In this document: piece by piece, positions 54,730-63,032 of the stretch
Layout of the letters: every line of letters starts with the position of its first letter
Position numbering within the stretch: position 1 is the stretch's first letter
Source of the DNA: Thalassospira profundimaris
Lineage (GTDB): Bacteria; Pseudomonadota; Alphaproteobacteria; Rhodospirillales; Thalassospiraceae
Reading direction: 5' to 3'
Assembly (NCBI RefSeq): GCF_003326755.1
Contig: NZ_JPWH01000003.1
Coordinates: 1 to 64,000 of the forward strand
DNA: 64,000 nt
The notes under the pieces: model-generated
The model's input: the letters and a program-made list of their open reading frames with translations, nothing else
What the model was told of the DNA's origin: nothing
Databases searched by the model: none
Program-made: the position numbers and the translations under genes

Positions 54730-55728
54730 TTACAGGGTAATCCCGTCAATTGGCACCAGGGCACCGCGTGCGCCAATCACGCAGGCGGCAACCTTTTGTG
54801 CAATGGCAATAGACCCTTCAATATCAAGGCCCTGCTGGCGGGCGGCAAGGTAGCTGCCGTTAAAGGAATCACCCGCCGATGTGGTGTCGATAACGCGATC
54901 AACCTTGGGCGGGTTCACTGTGCCGGTTTCGCCACTTTGCGTCAGATAGGTTGATGGCAGCGCCCCGTTTTTGACAATCACTTCACCCGCACCGGCATCA
55001 AGCCAGCGTTTGGCACAGTCGATCGGGCTGGCATCACCAAAAAGGGTGGCTTCATCGTCAAATGTCGGCATCAGAATATCGCTAACGGATGCCATATGGG
55101 CATAGGCGGCCTTGGCTGTTTCGCTGTCAGGCCACAGGCGCGGGCGGTGGTTGCTGTCAAAACAGATGCGCGCGCCGTTATTGCGCAGGATTGATAAAAC
55201 CGCAAACAGCTTTTCCCGGTCTTCCTGGCTTAGAATGGCAAGCGAAATGCCGGAAAGATAAACCATGCTGTAATCCGCAAGGTTGGCCGCCAGTGTTTGA
55301 TCATAACCGTCTTTTAACAGTTGCCGTGCAGCAGCATTTTGCCGCCAGTAACTAAAGCTGCGTTCGCCGCTGGCATCCGTCTGGATGGCATACAGGCCGG
55401 GCAGGGCACCCTCAATTTGTCGCACAAGGCTGGCATCCAGGCCGTCCTGTTTCCAGGCATCCATCATGGCGATGCTATAGGGGTCGTTCCCCAGGGCCGT
55501 GACATAGGAAATGGGCGCATTCACCTGGCTGGTGTTAGAGGCCAGCATGGATTTGCCCTGATTTTTAATCAGTCTGGTTGTCCGGGCCATGTAAACGGCA
55601 GCATTCAGGGTGTCCCCGGCATAAGACAGTTTCGCCGGGCCAAAAACGGATGCCACCCCATCGCCATCATGGGCAGTTGAGGCCGAAATCTCGATCATAC
55701 ATTCACCAATGAAGGCGGTTCTGGTCAT
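54730..55728 (-). CDS. PfkB-family sugar kinase, 2-keto-3-deoxygluconate kinase-like
   Basis: A 332-residue ribokinase-fold enzyme. It has FIGECMIEIS at the N-terminus, GDTLNAAVYMAR near residue 39 and the catalytic signature DTTSAGDSFNGSYLA near residue 280. The overall plan (N-terminal GECMxE, YWRxNAAAR near residue 127) resembles KdgK, which phosphorylates 2-keto-3-deoxygluconate to KDPG. It is last in a minus-strand set ridA-rpiR-kinase that is divergent from a TRAP and amino-acid-lyase operon. The substrate assignment to KDG or a similar keto-sugar acid is inference. Confidence 0.88.
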   Translation of the reverse strand: MTRTAFIGECMIEISASTAHDGDGVASVFGPAKLSYAGDTLNAAVYMARTTRLIKNQGKSMLASNTSQVNAPISYVTALGNDPYSIAMMDAWKQDGLDASLVRQIEGALPGLYAIQTDASGERSFSYWRQNAAARQLLKDGYDQTLAANLADYSMVYLSGISLAILSQEDREKLFAVLSILRNNGARICFDSNHRPRLWPDSETAKAAYAHMASVSDILMPTFDDEATLFGDASPIDCAKRWLDAGAGEVIVKNGALPSTYLTQSGETGTVNPPKVDRVIDTTSAGDSFNGSYLAARQQGLDIEGSIAIAQKVAACVIGARGALVPIDGITL

Positions 55729-55816
55729 GGCAGCAATCCTGTTTGCGGTTTATGCCCGGTATCAAAGCCGGTTTTCATTTTGTCGGTGCGCAACTTGCCG
55801 TGAAGTTCGCAATCCG

Positions 55817-56701
55817 TCAATCGCCGATCGGCAAAGGTCCGTTTGCGGGCAGAAGTGTGATCAGGGACGAACGGATGCGCCGCAGTTTTTCCTTGCTGCG
55901 CGCAGGGTTGCGCCGGGCGACCGCTGTTGCCAGCACATCTATCGTTGCCATAAAGACATGGCGGGTGGCCGTTGGCTTGTAAATATCGGGGCTTTCGGGC
56001 AGGGTCAGGCCAATGACAATATCGCTTTCGGCAGCAAGCGGGCTTTCGGGTTTGGTCAGCGAAATGACTTTGGCGCCATATTGCCGGGCAATGGCGGCAC
56101 TATGTATCAGCTCTGCCGGGCGGCCGCTGGTGGATATGGCAACAATGACATCATTTTCGCCCAGTGTGGAGGCCAGCATACGCTGCAAATAACCGTCATT
56201 TTGCGATTGCGCCGGGATACCCAAACGGAAAAAACGGTTGGCCGCATCAAATGCGACCGTGCTGGACCCGCCACCAACCCCAAAAAAGGCAATCTGGTGG
56301 GCATTTGCCAGAATATCGGCAGCTTCATCGATTTTGGCATCCGAAAGCTGCTCGCGCAGCAGACGAAGGCTGTCAATAATCGTGCCGATCACATGACTGC
56401 CAAGAACATCCGGATCGGTAATATGGTCGTCAATGGGTTCCAGGGTCAGGTATTGCATGCTGACAGCAAGATTTTGCGCCAGCTTCATTTTGAAATCGCG
56501 AAATCCCTCGCATCCCAGACTGCGGCAAAACCGGATCACTGTGGGTTCGCTCACCCCGATATTGTTTGCCAGTTCGGATAAGGCGATGGATGTAACTTCT
56601 TCCAGATGTTCAACAACATAATCGGCAACCTTTTGTTCGCGCGCGGGCAGGGTTCCCGGCGGGCGGTGAAGCTGGCTGATGATGTCGGTTGCATTTTGCA
56701 T
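55817..56701 (-). CDS. MurR/RpiR-family transcriptional regulator
   Basis: A 294-residue regulator. The N-terminal RpiR helix-turn-helix reads IALSELANNIGVSEPTVIRFCRSLGCEGFRDFKMKLAQ, followed by a C-terminal SIS sugar-phosphate-binding domain (FFGVGGGSSTVAFDAANRFFRLG, VIAISTSGRPAELIHSA). HexR, which senses KDPG, belongs to this family and binds TGTAAT-type dyads. The three TGTAG-N5-CTACA sites in the divergent promoter region are its likely targets. The start at 56701 is 62 bp after the ridA stop; a hairpin lies in between. Confidence 0.93.
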   Translation of the reverse strand: MQNATDIISQLHRPPGTLPAREQKVADYVVEHLEEVTSIALSELANNIGVSEPTVIRFCRSLGCEGFRDFKMKLAQNLAVSMQYLTLEPIDDHITDPDVLGSHVIGTIIDSLRLLREQLSDAKIDEAADILANAHQIAFFGVGGGSSTVAFDAANRFFRLGIPAQSQNDGYLQRMLASTLGENDVIVAISTSGRPAELIHSAAIARQYGAKVISLTKPESPLAAESDIVIGLTLPESPDIYKPTATRHVFMATIDVLATAVARRNPARSKEKLRRIRSSLITLLPANGPLPIGD

Positions 56702-56724
56702 CTGAAAGGTCCTGTTTCCAAGGT

Positions 56725-56752
56725 AACAGGGTGCCCGCCAAGGCACCCCGTT
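56725..56752 (-). terminator. hairpin between ridA and rpiR-type gene
   Basis: AACAGGGTGCC (56725-56735) and the matching GGCACCCCGTT (56742-56752) form a stem with one mismatch. No T-run follows, so it likely tunes expression of the downstream regulator gene or protects the ridA mRNA. Confidence 0.6.
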
Positions 56753-56763
56753 GATAGCTATCA

Positions 56764-57150
56764 TTATTCAGGTTTGTAGGCGATAGCTTCGATTTCGATT
56801 TTGGCATCCACCATCAGCTTGGCCTGTACGGTTGAACGGGCCGGGCGTTCGCCGGGGAAAAATTCGGCGTAAACCCGGTTAAAGGTCCAGAAATCGCGGG
56901 TATCGTCCAGCCATACCGTCATTTTGAACACATCATCAAGCGTGCAACCGGCCAGGGCCAACGCCGTCTTGACATTTTCCATCGTGCGTTTGGTCTGGCT
57001 TTCAATGCCGCCATATTCAATTTCGCCATTTTCCTTCATCGCAACCTGGCCGGAAATATAAACAAAGTCACCGGCACGTACCGCAGGTGAAAAGGGCAGT
57101 TTCTGACCACCAGCACCGCTGCGTTCATTCCCGAAATGTTTGATCGACAT
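56764..57150 (-). CDS. RidA-family enamine/imine deaminase
   Basis: A 128-residue RidA/YjgF protein. It has the catalytic Arg in ERPARSTVQAKLM (near residue 105) and the terminal IEIEAIAY. It hydrolyses reactive 2-aminoacrylate-type enamines released by PLP-dependent lyases and dehydratases. AAGGAG precedes the ATG. It is first of ridA-rpiR-kinase, divergent from a TRAP operon that includes a D-threonine-aldolase-like PLP enzyme, a logical source of such enamines. Some RidA relatives instead act on specific catabolic intermediates. Confidence 0.92.
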   Translation of the reverse strand: MSIKHFGNERSGAGGQKLPFSPAVRAGDFVYISGQVAMKENGEIEYGGIESQTKRTMENVKTALALAGCTLDDVFKMTVWLDDTRDFWTFNRVYAEFFPGERPARSTVQAKLMVDAKIEIEAIAYKPE

Positions 57151-57189
57151 GGAAATCTCCTTGATTTGGCTGAATGTTCTTCACGTAAA

Positions 57190-57309
57190 AAGTAGCTTAA
57201 CTACTTATATCGTCGCTTATCTTGGATAATTTTGCGTATTTGAGCCAAAAAAGCCACAAAAATATGTAGACAAGCTACAAAAATGTGATCAATGTGTAGA
57301 AAAAATACA
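57190..57309. promoter_or_regulatory. three TGTAG-N5-CTACA operators, candidate RpiR sites
   Basis: AAGTAG-CTTAA-CTACTT lies at 57190-57206, TGTAG-ACAAG-CTACA at 57265-57279 and TGTAG-AAAAA-ATACA (one mismatch) at 57295-57309. The last two are 30 bp apart, near the TRAP start; the first is 40 bp from the ridA start. Their length and symmetry match known RpiR/HexR sites. They would coordinate both divergent operons. Confidence 0.72.
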
Positions 57310-57334
57310 AACATTCAATCAGTGGAGAGAATAA

Positions 57335-57502
57335 ATGGGTTTGCAGCGCGTCGAGGCATCGGCCCGCACACTCAGTAACGGTTTGAACTGGCTTGTCGAA
57401 CGGGTCATCGCCGTTTTGATGCTGGCACTGGTGCTGGATGTCTGGCTGGGGGTGGTGGATCGCTATCTTGTTCACTGGCAATTAAACTGGCCCGCTATTT
57501 AA
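57335..57502 (+). pseudogene. dctQ: TRAP small permease DctQ, N-terminal part (split by frameshift)
   Basis: A 55-codon frame starts at an ATG with GGAGAG upstream and encodes the first DctQ membrane segment (WLVERVIAVLMLALVLDVWLGVVDRYLVHW). It then hits TAA exactly where intact DctQ proteins read W-(T/S)-E-E-L-A-R-Y-L. The next frame begins LARYLMIWAALLA and continues as normal DctQ. Loss of ~13 bases between two CTGG copies would explain both the missing TEE codons and the shift. The TAA overlaps the following ATG (TAATG), so the two pieces could still be made by coupled translation. A sequencing error is the other option. Confidence 0.72.
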
Positions 57503-57843
57503 TGATCTGGGCGGCATTGCTGGCGGTATCGGCGGGCATTGCAAGGCGCGAACATATCGGCATTGGCCTGGTTGTTCTCAATTTCCCCATGCGTTTGCAG
57601 CGATGTGTTCTTTTTTTGGTCGATGTCATTGCGCTGGCCGCCTTCATTTATCTCGCCTTTTACGGGTTTGATTTTGCCCTGGGCGGCATGAAACGCCATG
57701 CCATGATTTTTGGCATGACCCTGGCGCTGCCTTATGCCGCCGTGCCGGTTTCGGCCCTGTTGGCGGCCATTCAGCTTTTGCTGGTCGCGCTGCGTGACCA
57801 GGGGCGCTACATCCCGGTTGATCTGACGGAGGGCGCGGAATGA
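57502..57843 (+). CDS. dctQ: TRAP small permease DctQ, C-terminal part
   Basis: A 113-residue fragment that begins MIWAALLAVSAGIARREHIGIGLVV, the middle of a DctQ protein with the conserved REHI turn, and includes the last two to three membrane segments. Family members are 150-190 residues, so the first ~60 residues lie in the separate frame upstream. The start is the ATG of a TAATG stop-start overlap; there is no independent ribosome site. Its stop overlaps the dctM start by ATGA. Whether the two halves assemble into a working subunit is unknown. Confidence 0.8.
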   Translation: MIWAALLAVSAGIARREHIGIGLVVLNFPMRLQRCVLFLVDVIALAAFIYLAFYGFDFALGGMKRHAMIFGMTLALPYAAVPVSALLAAIQLLLVALRDQGRYIPVDLTEGAE

Positions 57844-59120
57844 TCGTCGCCATTATCTTTGTTGTTCTGATGGTTTTGGGCATGCCGATCGGTTTTGCCC
57901 TGGGCGTTGCCGGTGTTGTCGGCCTTTATGATATGGGCGGCGGCATGTTTCTGGTGCAGGGGCCCAGCAAGGTTTTTAACGGGCTTAATGTCTTTCCGTT
58001 TCTGGCGATGCCGTTTTTCATTCTCGCAGGCGAAATCATGAACCATATCGGCATTACCAGCCGTCTGGTGAAATTTGCCCAATCACTTGTCGGGCATTTC
58101 CGCGGCGGGCTTGCACATACCAATATGCTGGCAAGCGTGTTTTTTGCCGGGCTGACCGGGGCGGCCACCGCCGATGCCGCCGCCTTTGGCAAAACGCTGG
58201 TTCCGGCGATGGTGGAACGGGGTTATCGCCGTGATTATGCCTGTGCGGTAACAGCGGCGGGGTCCATTATCGGGCCGACCATTCCGCCCTCGGGGCTGAT
58301 GGTGGTGTATGGGTCGCTGATGGGGGTTTCCATTGGCGGCCTGTTTGCCGCGGGTATTTTGCCAGGCCTTATGATTTGCCTGATCTGTATGACGGTGATT
58401 GCCGTTTCCGCCCGTCGCAAAAACCTGCCCAAGGAAGAACGCCGCGCCAGCCTGCTTGAAATCTGGAAAATCTTTAAATCCTCGATCTCTGCCCTGATCA
58501 TGCCGCTGATCATTCTGGGTGGCATTCTGGGCGGTATTGTCACCCCGACGGAGGCAGCATCGGTTGCCGTGGCCTATGCGCTGTTCATTGGCGTGTTCGT
58601 CTACCGGGCGCTGACGGTCAAGGACTTCATTAATATGCTGATCCGTACCGCCCGGGTCACGGGGGTGATTTTCATCATCATCGCCTTTGCCTCCATTCTG
58701 GGCTGGTGGCTTAGTTTCAATCGCATTCCGCAGGAAATCGCCAGTGCCGTTCTTGGGGTTTCCAGTAATCCCTACTGGGTGATCCTTATGATCATCGGCC
58801 TGTTGATGGCGATTGGTATGGTCATGGATATCAACGCCATTCTGATCATTCTGGCCCCGGTTCTGGTGCCGTTGACCCTGCAAATCGGGATGGATCCGAT
58901 CCATGCCGGCATCATCTTTGTGCTGGCACTGAACATCTCGCTTATGACGCCACCGGTCGGGGCCTGTCTGTTTGTGCTGGCATCCGTGACGGGGGAAAAA
59001 CTCGAAAAAATCGCAGTGCAGCTTTGGCCGTTTCTGATCGCTGAAATCGGGGTGCTGCTGCTGTTTGCCTTCTGGTCCGATCTGGCGCTGGTTGTGCCGC
59101 ATATGCTTGGCTTCCGTTAG
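57840..59120 (+). CDS. dctM: TRAP transporter large permease (DctM)
   Basis: A 426-residue DctM membrane protein. It opens MIVAIIFVVLMVLGMPIGFALGVAGVVGL and has the family segments AGLTGAATADAAAFGKTLVPAM, GPTIPPSGLMVVYGSL, IVTPTEAASVAVAYAL and MTPPVGACLFVLASV. Coupled to dctQ by ATGA. Gene order dctQ-dctM-dctP differs from the aromatic TRAP operon at 29-32 kb (dctP-dctQ-dctM), so the two systems are of separate origin. Confidence 0.94.
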   Translation: MIVAIIFVVLMVLGMPIGFALGVAGVVGLYDMGGGMFLVQGPSKVFNGLNVFPFLAMPFFILAGEIMNHIGITSRLVKFAQSLVGHFRGGLAHTNMLASVFFAGLTGAATADAAAFGKTLVPAMVERGYRRDYACAVTAAGSIIGPTIPPSGLMVVYGSLMGVSIGGLFAAGILPGLMICLICMTVIAVSARRKNLPKEERRASLLEIWKIFKSSISALIMPLIILGGILGGIVTPTEAASVAVAYALFIGVFVYRALTVKDFINMLIRTARVTGVIFIIIAFASILGWWLSFNRIPQEIASAVLGVSSNPYWVILMIIGLLMAIGMVMDINAILIILAPVLVPLTLQIGMDPIHAGIIFVLALNISLMTPPVGACLFVLASVTGEKLEKIAVQLWPFLIAEIGVLLLFAFWSDLALVVPHMLGFR

Positions 59121-59226
59121 GCATCGGTCCTTGCCAGAACGACTTTTTATCCGTCCTTGCCCGGGGCGGATCACCCTGGGGACCGGGTGTTTGGGGCGCA
59201 AAATAAACCCAATCAGGAGAGGTATT

Positions 59227-60285
59227 ATGAAAACACTAAAACGTTTCGGGGCCCTGGTGGCCGCGACTGCGATGCTGGCCGGTACGGTTGGCACCGCCCA
59301 TGCCGAAGCCAAAATTTTGAAATTCGCCCATGACAATAAACTGGACCCGTTTGAAAATCCGGCCCAGGCCTGCACGGCAGTTTTTGCCAATATTGTCGAG
59401 GCTGATACCAACGGGGCGATCAAGGTGGAGGTTTACCCGTCCAATCAGCTTGGCTCGGCTGCCGAACATGTGCAAATGGTGCGCGATGGCCTGATTCAGG
59501 CAACTTTGACGTCAACCGGGGCCATAGCATCCTATTATCCGCGGATCGATGTTTTGAACCTGCCATTCGCCTTTGACAGCAATGCCGCAACTTACGACGT
59601 CTATGATGGTCCGTTTGGTGTTGCCCTGGCAAAGGATATCGAGGCAACGCTGGGGGATGTCGAAGTTCTGGGTTTCCCCGATACCGGCGGGTTCTTTGCC
59701 GTGACCAATTCGCAGCATCCGATCAAAAATCTGGCGGATTTCAAAGGCGTGCGTATTCGCACCATGTCGCTGCCCTCGCATCAGAAAATCATGCAGGCAT
59801 TGGGGGCCGAAGCCTATCCGATGGCCTGGGGCGAAGTTTATGCCGGTTTGCAAACTGGCGTAATTGACGGGCAGATGAACCCGGTTCCGACTGTAACCTT
59901 CGCCAAATTCAATGAAGTGCAGAAATATCTGACCCTGACCAATCACCTGTTTTCGCCCTACACCTTCATGCTGTCAAAAGCTTTCTGGGATGATCTGACA
60001 CCCGATCAACAGCGCATTGTTCGTTATGCCGCCCAGTCCTGCGTTGTTGCCAGCCGGGGTGTGTCCCGCGTGATCGAGGCATCGGATCGTGGCCTCAAAG
60101 GTCTGATGGGCAAAATGGAAATCGATGCGCTGACGCCCGAAGAACGCGAACAGTTCAAGGAAGTGACCCAACCGGTCATGGAAAAACACGTTCAGGAAAC
60201 GCTGGGCGACAAGGGTGTTGAACTGCTGAACCTGTTCAAAGCCGAAGTTCAGAAAGCCAACGAAAAACAGTATCTGACGGAATAA
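59227..60285 (+). CDS. dctP: TRAP transporter substrate-binding protein (DctP)
   Basis: A 352-residue DctP-type protein. AGGAGAGG precedes the ATG at 59227, and a Sec signal is cleaved near residue 26 (GTAHA-E). It has VRIRTMSLPSHQKIMQALGAEAYPMAWGEVYAGLQTGVIDGQMNP, including the Arg that usually pairs with a substrate carboxylate. The ligand is presumably a carboxylic acid degraded by the downstream enzymes. A GC-rich hairpin follows within 12 bp. Confidence 0.93.
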   Translation: MKTLKRFGALVAATAMLAGTVGTAHAEAKILKFAHDNKLDPFENPAQACTAVFANIVEADTNGAIKVEVYPSNQLGSAAEHVQMVRDGLIQATLTSTGAIASYYPRIDVLNLPFAFDSNAATYDVYDGPFGVALAKDIEATLGDVEVLGFPDTGGFFAVTNSQHPIKNLADFKGVRIRTMSLPSHQKIMQALGAEAYPMAWGEVYAGLQTGVIDGQMNPVPTVTFAKFNEVQKYLTLTNHLFSPYTFMLSKAFWDDLTPDQQRIVRYAAQSCVVASRGVSRVIEASDRGLKGLMGKMEIDALTPEEREQFKEVTQPVMEKHVQETLGDKGVELLNLFKAEVQKANEKQYLTE

Positions 60286-60296
60286 GTTTTCCGTCA

Positions 60297-60332
60297 GGCA
60301 GGGAGGGGGCTGTCTCCCGGCTTCCTCCCGCC
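60297..60332 (+). terminator. intercistronic hairpin after dctP
   Basis: GGGAGG (60301-60306) pairs with CCTCCC (60324-60329), extended by GG/CC at 60297-60298 and 60331-60332. It starts 11 bp after the dctP stop and separates the transporter from the enzyme genes. Confidence 0.6.
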
Positions 60333-60409
60333 ACCCCTTATTCTGTTGATAATTTGTCACATTTTTATTGACCAATTTACCCAATACAAAGATCAAGAAG
60401 GACACGGGT

Positions 60410-61876
60410 ATGCGGATTTTTTGCGCCTCCATCGCAACCGAAACCAATACATTTTCCCCACTTCGCACCGACATGGCCGATTTTCGTGAAAGTTTTTATG
60501 CCGCCCCTGGCGAACATCCTGAAACACCCACCCTGTGCAGTGCCGTTTTCACAATTGCCCGCGCCCGCGCGAAGGCAGAGGGCTGGGAACTGGTTGAGGG
60601 AACGGCCACCTGGGCCGAACCGGGCGGGCTTGTAAACCGTGATACCTATGAAACCCTGCGTGACGAAGTGCTGGCGCAATTACGTGCCGCCATGCCTGTC
60701 GATGGCGTGGTGCTGGGGTTGCACGGGGCAATGGTGGCGCAGGATTATCCTGATTGCGAAGGTGATTTGCTGCAATCGGTGCGCGATATTGTCGGCCCCG
60801 ATGTGGTGATCGGCGCCAGTTTTGACCCGCACAGTCATTTAAGTGCCAAGCGGTTTGATGCGGTTGATATTCTGGTCGCCTTCAAGGAATTTCCCCATAC
60901 CGATTTTGTCACGGCAGGGGCCTCAACCGTTGATCTGGTGTTGCGTACCCTGCGCGGCGAGATTGCGCCGGTCAAGGCGGCCTTTGACTGCAAAATGATC
61001 GAGGTCCTGCCGACATCGCGTGAACCGATGCGCTCCTTTGTTGATCGCATCAATGCGATGGAAGGGCGAAACGGTATTTTGTCGATTTCCGTTATTCACG
61101 GTTTCATGGCCGGGGACGTGCCGGACCTGGGGGCGAAGGTGATTGTCATTACGGATAATGACAAGGAACTGGCAACGCGCCTGTCGCGTGACCTGGGTAT
61201 GGAACTTTTTGGTTTTCGCGGCACCACGCGGCCTGATTTTATTACGCCCGAACAGGTGCTTGAAAAACTTTCTTGTTCATCAAGTTTTCCGGTCGTGATC
61301 GCCGATGTTTGGGATAATCCGGGTGGCGGGGTTCCGGGTGATTCCACCCTATTGCTGCGCAAGGTGATGGAAGCCGGGCTAAGGGATTATGCCTTTGGCA
61401 CAATCTGGGACCCGATGGCGGTGCGCATCTGCTTTTCAGCGGGTGAAGGCGGGCAGTTGCCCTTGCGTTTTGGCGGTAAAACATCCTCAACCGGGGGTGC
61501 TCCGGTCGATGCGATGGTGACGGTTAAAAAATTGCGCCGCAATTCCTGGCAAAGTTTTGGTGACAGCATCGTGCCGTTGGGGGATTGTGCCTTGATCGAG
61601 CTGCCGGATGGCGGCGAGGTCATTTTAAACACCAATCGGGCACAAAGTTTCGATCCGGATCTTTTTGCCAATATGGGCGTTGATCTCACAGCGAAAAAAT
61701 ATCTGTTTATCAAATCCACCAATCACTTTTACGATGCCTTTGCCAAAATCGCTGGCGAGATCATTTACGTCAATGTTCACGGACCTTATCCGTCCGATCC
61801 GAAAACCAACGGTTATAAACATCTGACCCGTGACATCTGGCCTATTGTTGATGATCCGTTTACTGCCGCATCATGA
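60410..61876 (+). CDS. M81 family metallopeptidase-like protein (MlrC-like)
   Basis: A 488-residue protein of the MlrC family. MRIFCASIATETNTFSPLRTD opens it; the metal site region GASFDPHSHLSAKRFD is near residue 137, and VIADVWDNPGGGVPGDST near residue 297 marks the start of the C-terminal domain. MlrC itself hydrolyses linear peptides in microcystin breakdown, but most relatives sit in catabolic operons like this one with unknown substrates. An amidase on an N-substituted amino or sugar acid would fit the neighbours. The ATG at 60410 follows an AAGAAGGA ribosome site. Confidence 0.88.
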   Translation: MRIFCASIATETNTFSPLRTDMADFRESFYAAPGEHPETPTLCSAVFTIARARAKAEGWELVEGTATWAEPGGLVNRDTYETLRDEVLAQLRAAMPVDGVVLGLHGAMVAQDYPDCEGDLLQSVRDIVGPDVVIGASFDPHSHLSAKRFDAVDILVAFKEFPHTDFVTAGASTVDLVLRTLRGEIAPVKAAFDCKMIEVLPTSREPMRSFVDRINAMEGRNGILSISVIHGFMAGDVPDLGAKVIVITDNDKELATRLSRDLGMELFGFRGTTRPDFITPEQVLEKLSCSSSFPVVIADVWDNPGGGVPGDSTLLLRKVMEAGLRDYAFGTIWDPMAVRICFSAGEGGQLPLRFGGKTSSTGGAPVDAMVTVKKLRRNSWQSFGDSIVPLGDCALIELPDGGEVILNTNRAQSFDPDLFANMGVDLTAKKYLFIKSTNHFYDAFAKIAGEIIYVNVHGPYPSDPKTNGYKHLTRDIWPIVDDPFTAAS

Positions 61877-61891
61877 TGAATCGAGCATAGA

Positions 61892-62956
61892 ATGACCGAA
61901 TTTGCCGAGCTTGAAACGCCCTGTGCCATCGTTGACCTGGATTGTGTCGAGCGTAATTTGCGCAATTACCAGGAATATTGCGACGAACACGGGATTGCGC
62001 TGCGCCCGCACATCAAGACCCACAAAATCCCCGATTTTGCCCTGCAGCAAATTGCCGTGGGGGCCAAGGGGATAACCTGCCAGAAAATCGGCGAGGCAGA
62101 GGTGATGGCCGATGCGGGTATCGATGATATCCTGATCACCTATAATATTATGGGCGAACGTAAACTGGAACGGTTGCGGACCCTTGCAAACCGGGTCAAT
62201 CTGCTGCGTGTTGTGGCCGACAATGAATTTGTGGTGCGCGGCCTTTCGGCGGCCTTTGCGGATAACGCCAAACCGCTGGAAGTTCTGGTTGAATGCGATA
62301 CCGGGGCCGGGCGCTGTGGGGTGCAAACCCCTGAGGACGCGGTAAAGCTGGCGGCATTGATCCATGATTTGCCCGGCCTGAAATTTATGGGGCTGATGAC
62401 CTATCCGGTAGCGGGCGGTACCGCACAGGTCGAAGAATTTTTCCGGGAGGCGATGGCGGCCTGTGAAAAGGCGGGGCTGGAATGCCCGGTGCGCAGTTCG
62501 GGGGGAACGCCCGATATGTGGCAGGCCCATCTGGCCCCGGTGGTGACCGAATATCGCATTGGCACCTATATTTATAACGATAAATCACTGATGGAACGGG
62601 GTGTTTGCCAGGAAGAAGACTGTGCCTTGCATGTTCTAACGCAAGTCGTCTCCCTCCCGGCACCGGGACGGGCCATTATTGATGCGGGATCAAAGGCCCT
62701 GACATCGGATTTGCTGGGGCTTGAGGGTTACGGATATGTCGTTGGTCATCCCGAAGTTTCCGTTAAGGGATTAAGCGAAGAACACGGCATTCTCAGCTTT
62801 GATGCGGCAACGCAACCCTTTGAAATTGGCCAGCGTATTCGCATCATTCCCAACCATGTCTGTGTGGTGAGCAACATGTTTGATTATGTGCAGCTTTGCC
62901 GGAATGATATTTTTGAAAATCCGGCCTTTGTTGCCGCACGCGGCAAGGTTCTGTAA
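61892..62956 (+). CDS. D-threonine aldolase / D-serine dehydratase-like PLP enzyme (DSD1 type)
   Basis: A 354-residue fold-type III PLP enzyme. The N-terminal alanine-racemase-like barrel has ETPCAIVDLDCVERN and RPHIKTHK (PLP Lys near residue 48 to 51), ECDTGAGRCGV in the middle, and the C-terminal metal site PNHVCVVSN (His-x-Cys). Family members cleave D-3-hydroxy amino acids or dehydrate D-serine-like substrates. Paired with RidA, a keto-sugar kinase and RpiR control, a 2-amino-3-hydroxy acid (for example a 2-amino sugar acid) is an attractive substrate; this is inference. It lies 15 bp after the M81 gene. Confidence 0.9.
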   Translation: MTEFAELETPCAIVDLDCVERNLRNYQEYCDEHGIALRPHIKTHKIPDFALQQIAVGAKGITCQKIGEAEVMADAGIDDILITYNIMGERKLERLRTLANRVNLLRVVADNEFVVRGLSAAFADNAKPLEVLVECDTGAGRCGVQTPEDAVKLAALIHDLPGLKFMGLMTYPVAGGTAQVEEFFREAMAACEKAGLECPVRSSGGTPDMWQAHLAPVVTEYRIGTYIYNDKSLMERGVCQEEDCALHVLTQVVSLPAPGRAIIDAGSKALTSDLLGLEGYGYVVGHPEVSVKGLSEEHGILSFDAATQPFEIGQRIRIIPNHVCVVSNMFDYVQLCRNDIFENPAFVAARGKVL

Positions 62957-63032
62957 CCGGTTTTATCTGTTTATCTGTTAATATGATAAAGGCGGCTTTC
63001 GGCTATTCCGGTGCTGCCTTTGTCATTTCCGG

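Noticed and set aside
58083-59423. 446-codon open frame on the minus strand
   Set aside because: Antisense to dctM; its translation is Gln/His/Arg-rich low-complexity sequence typical of a shadow of a membrane-protein gene.
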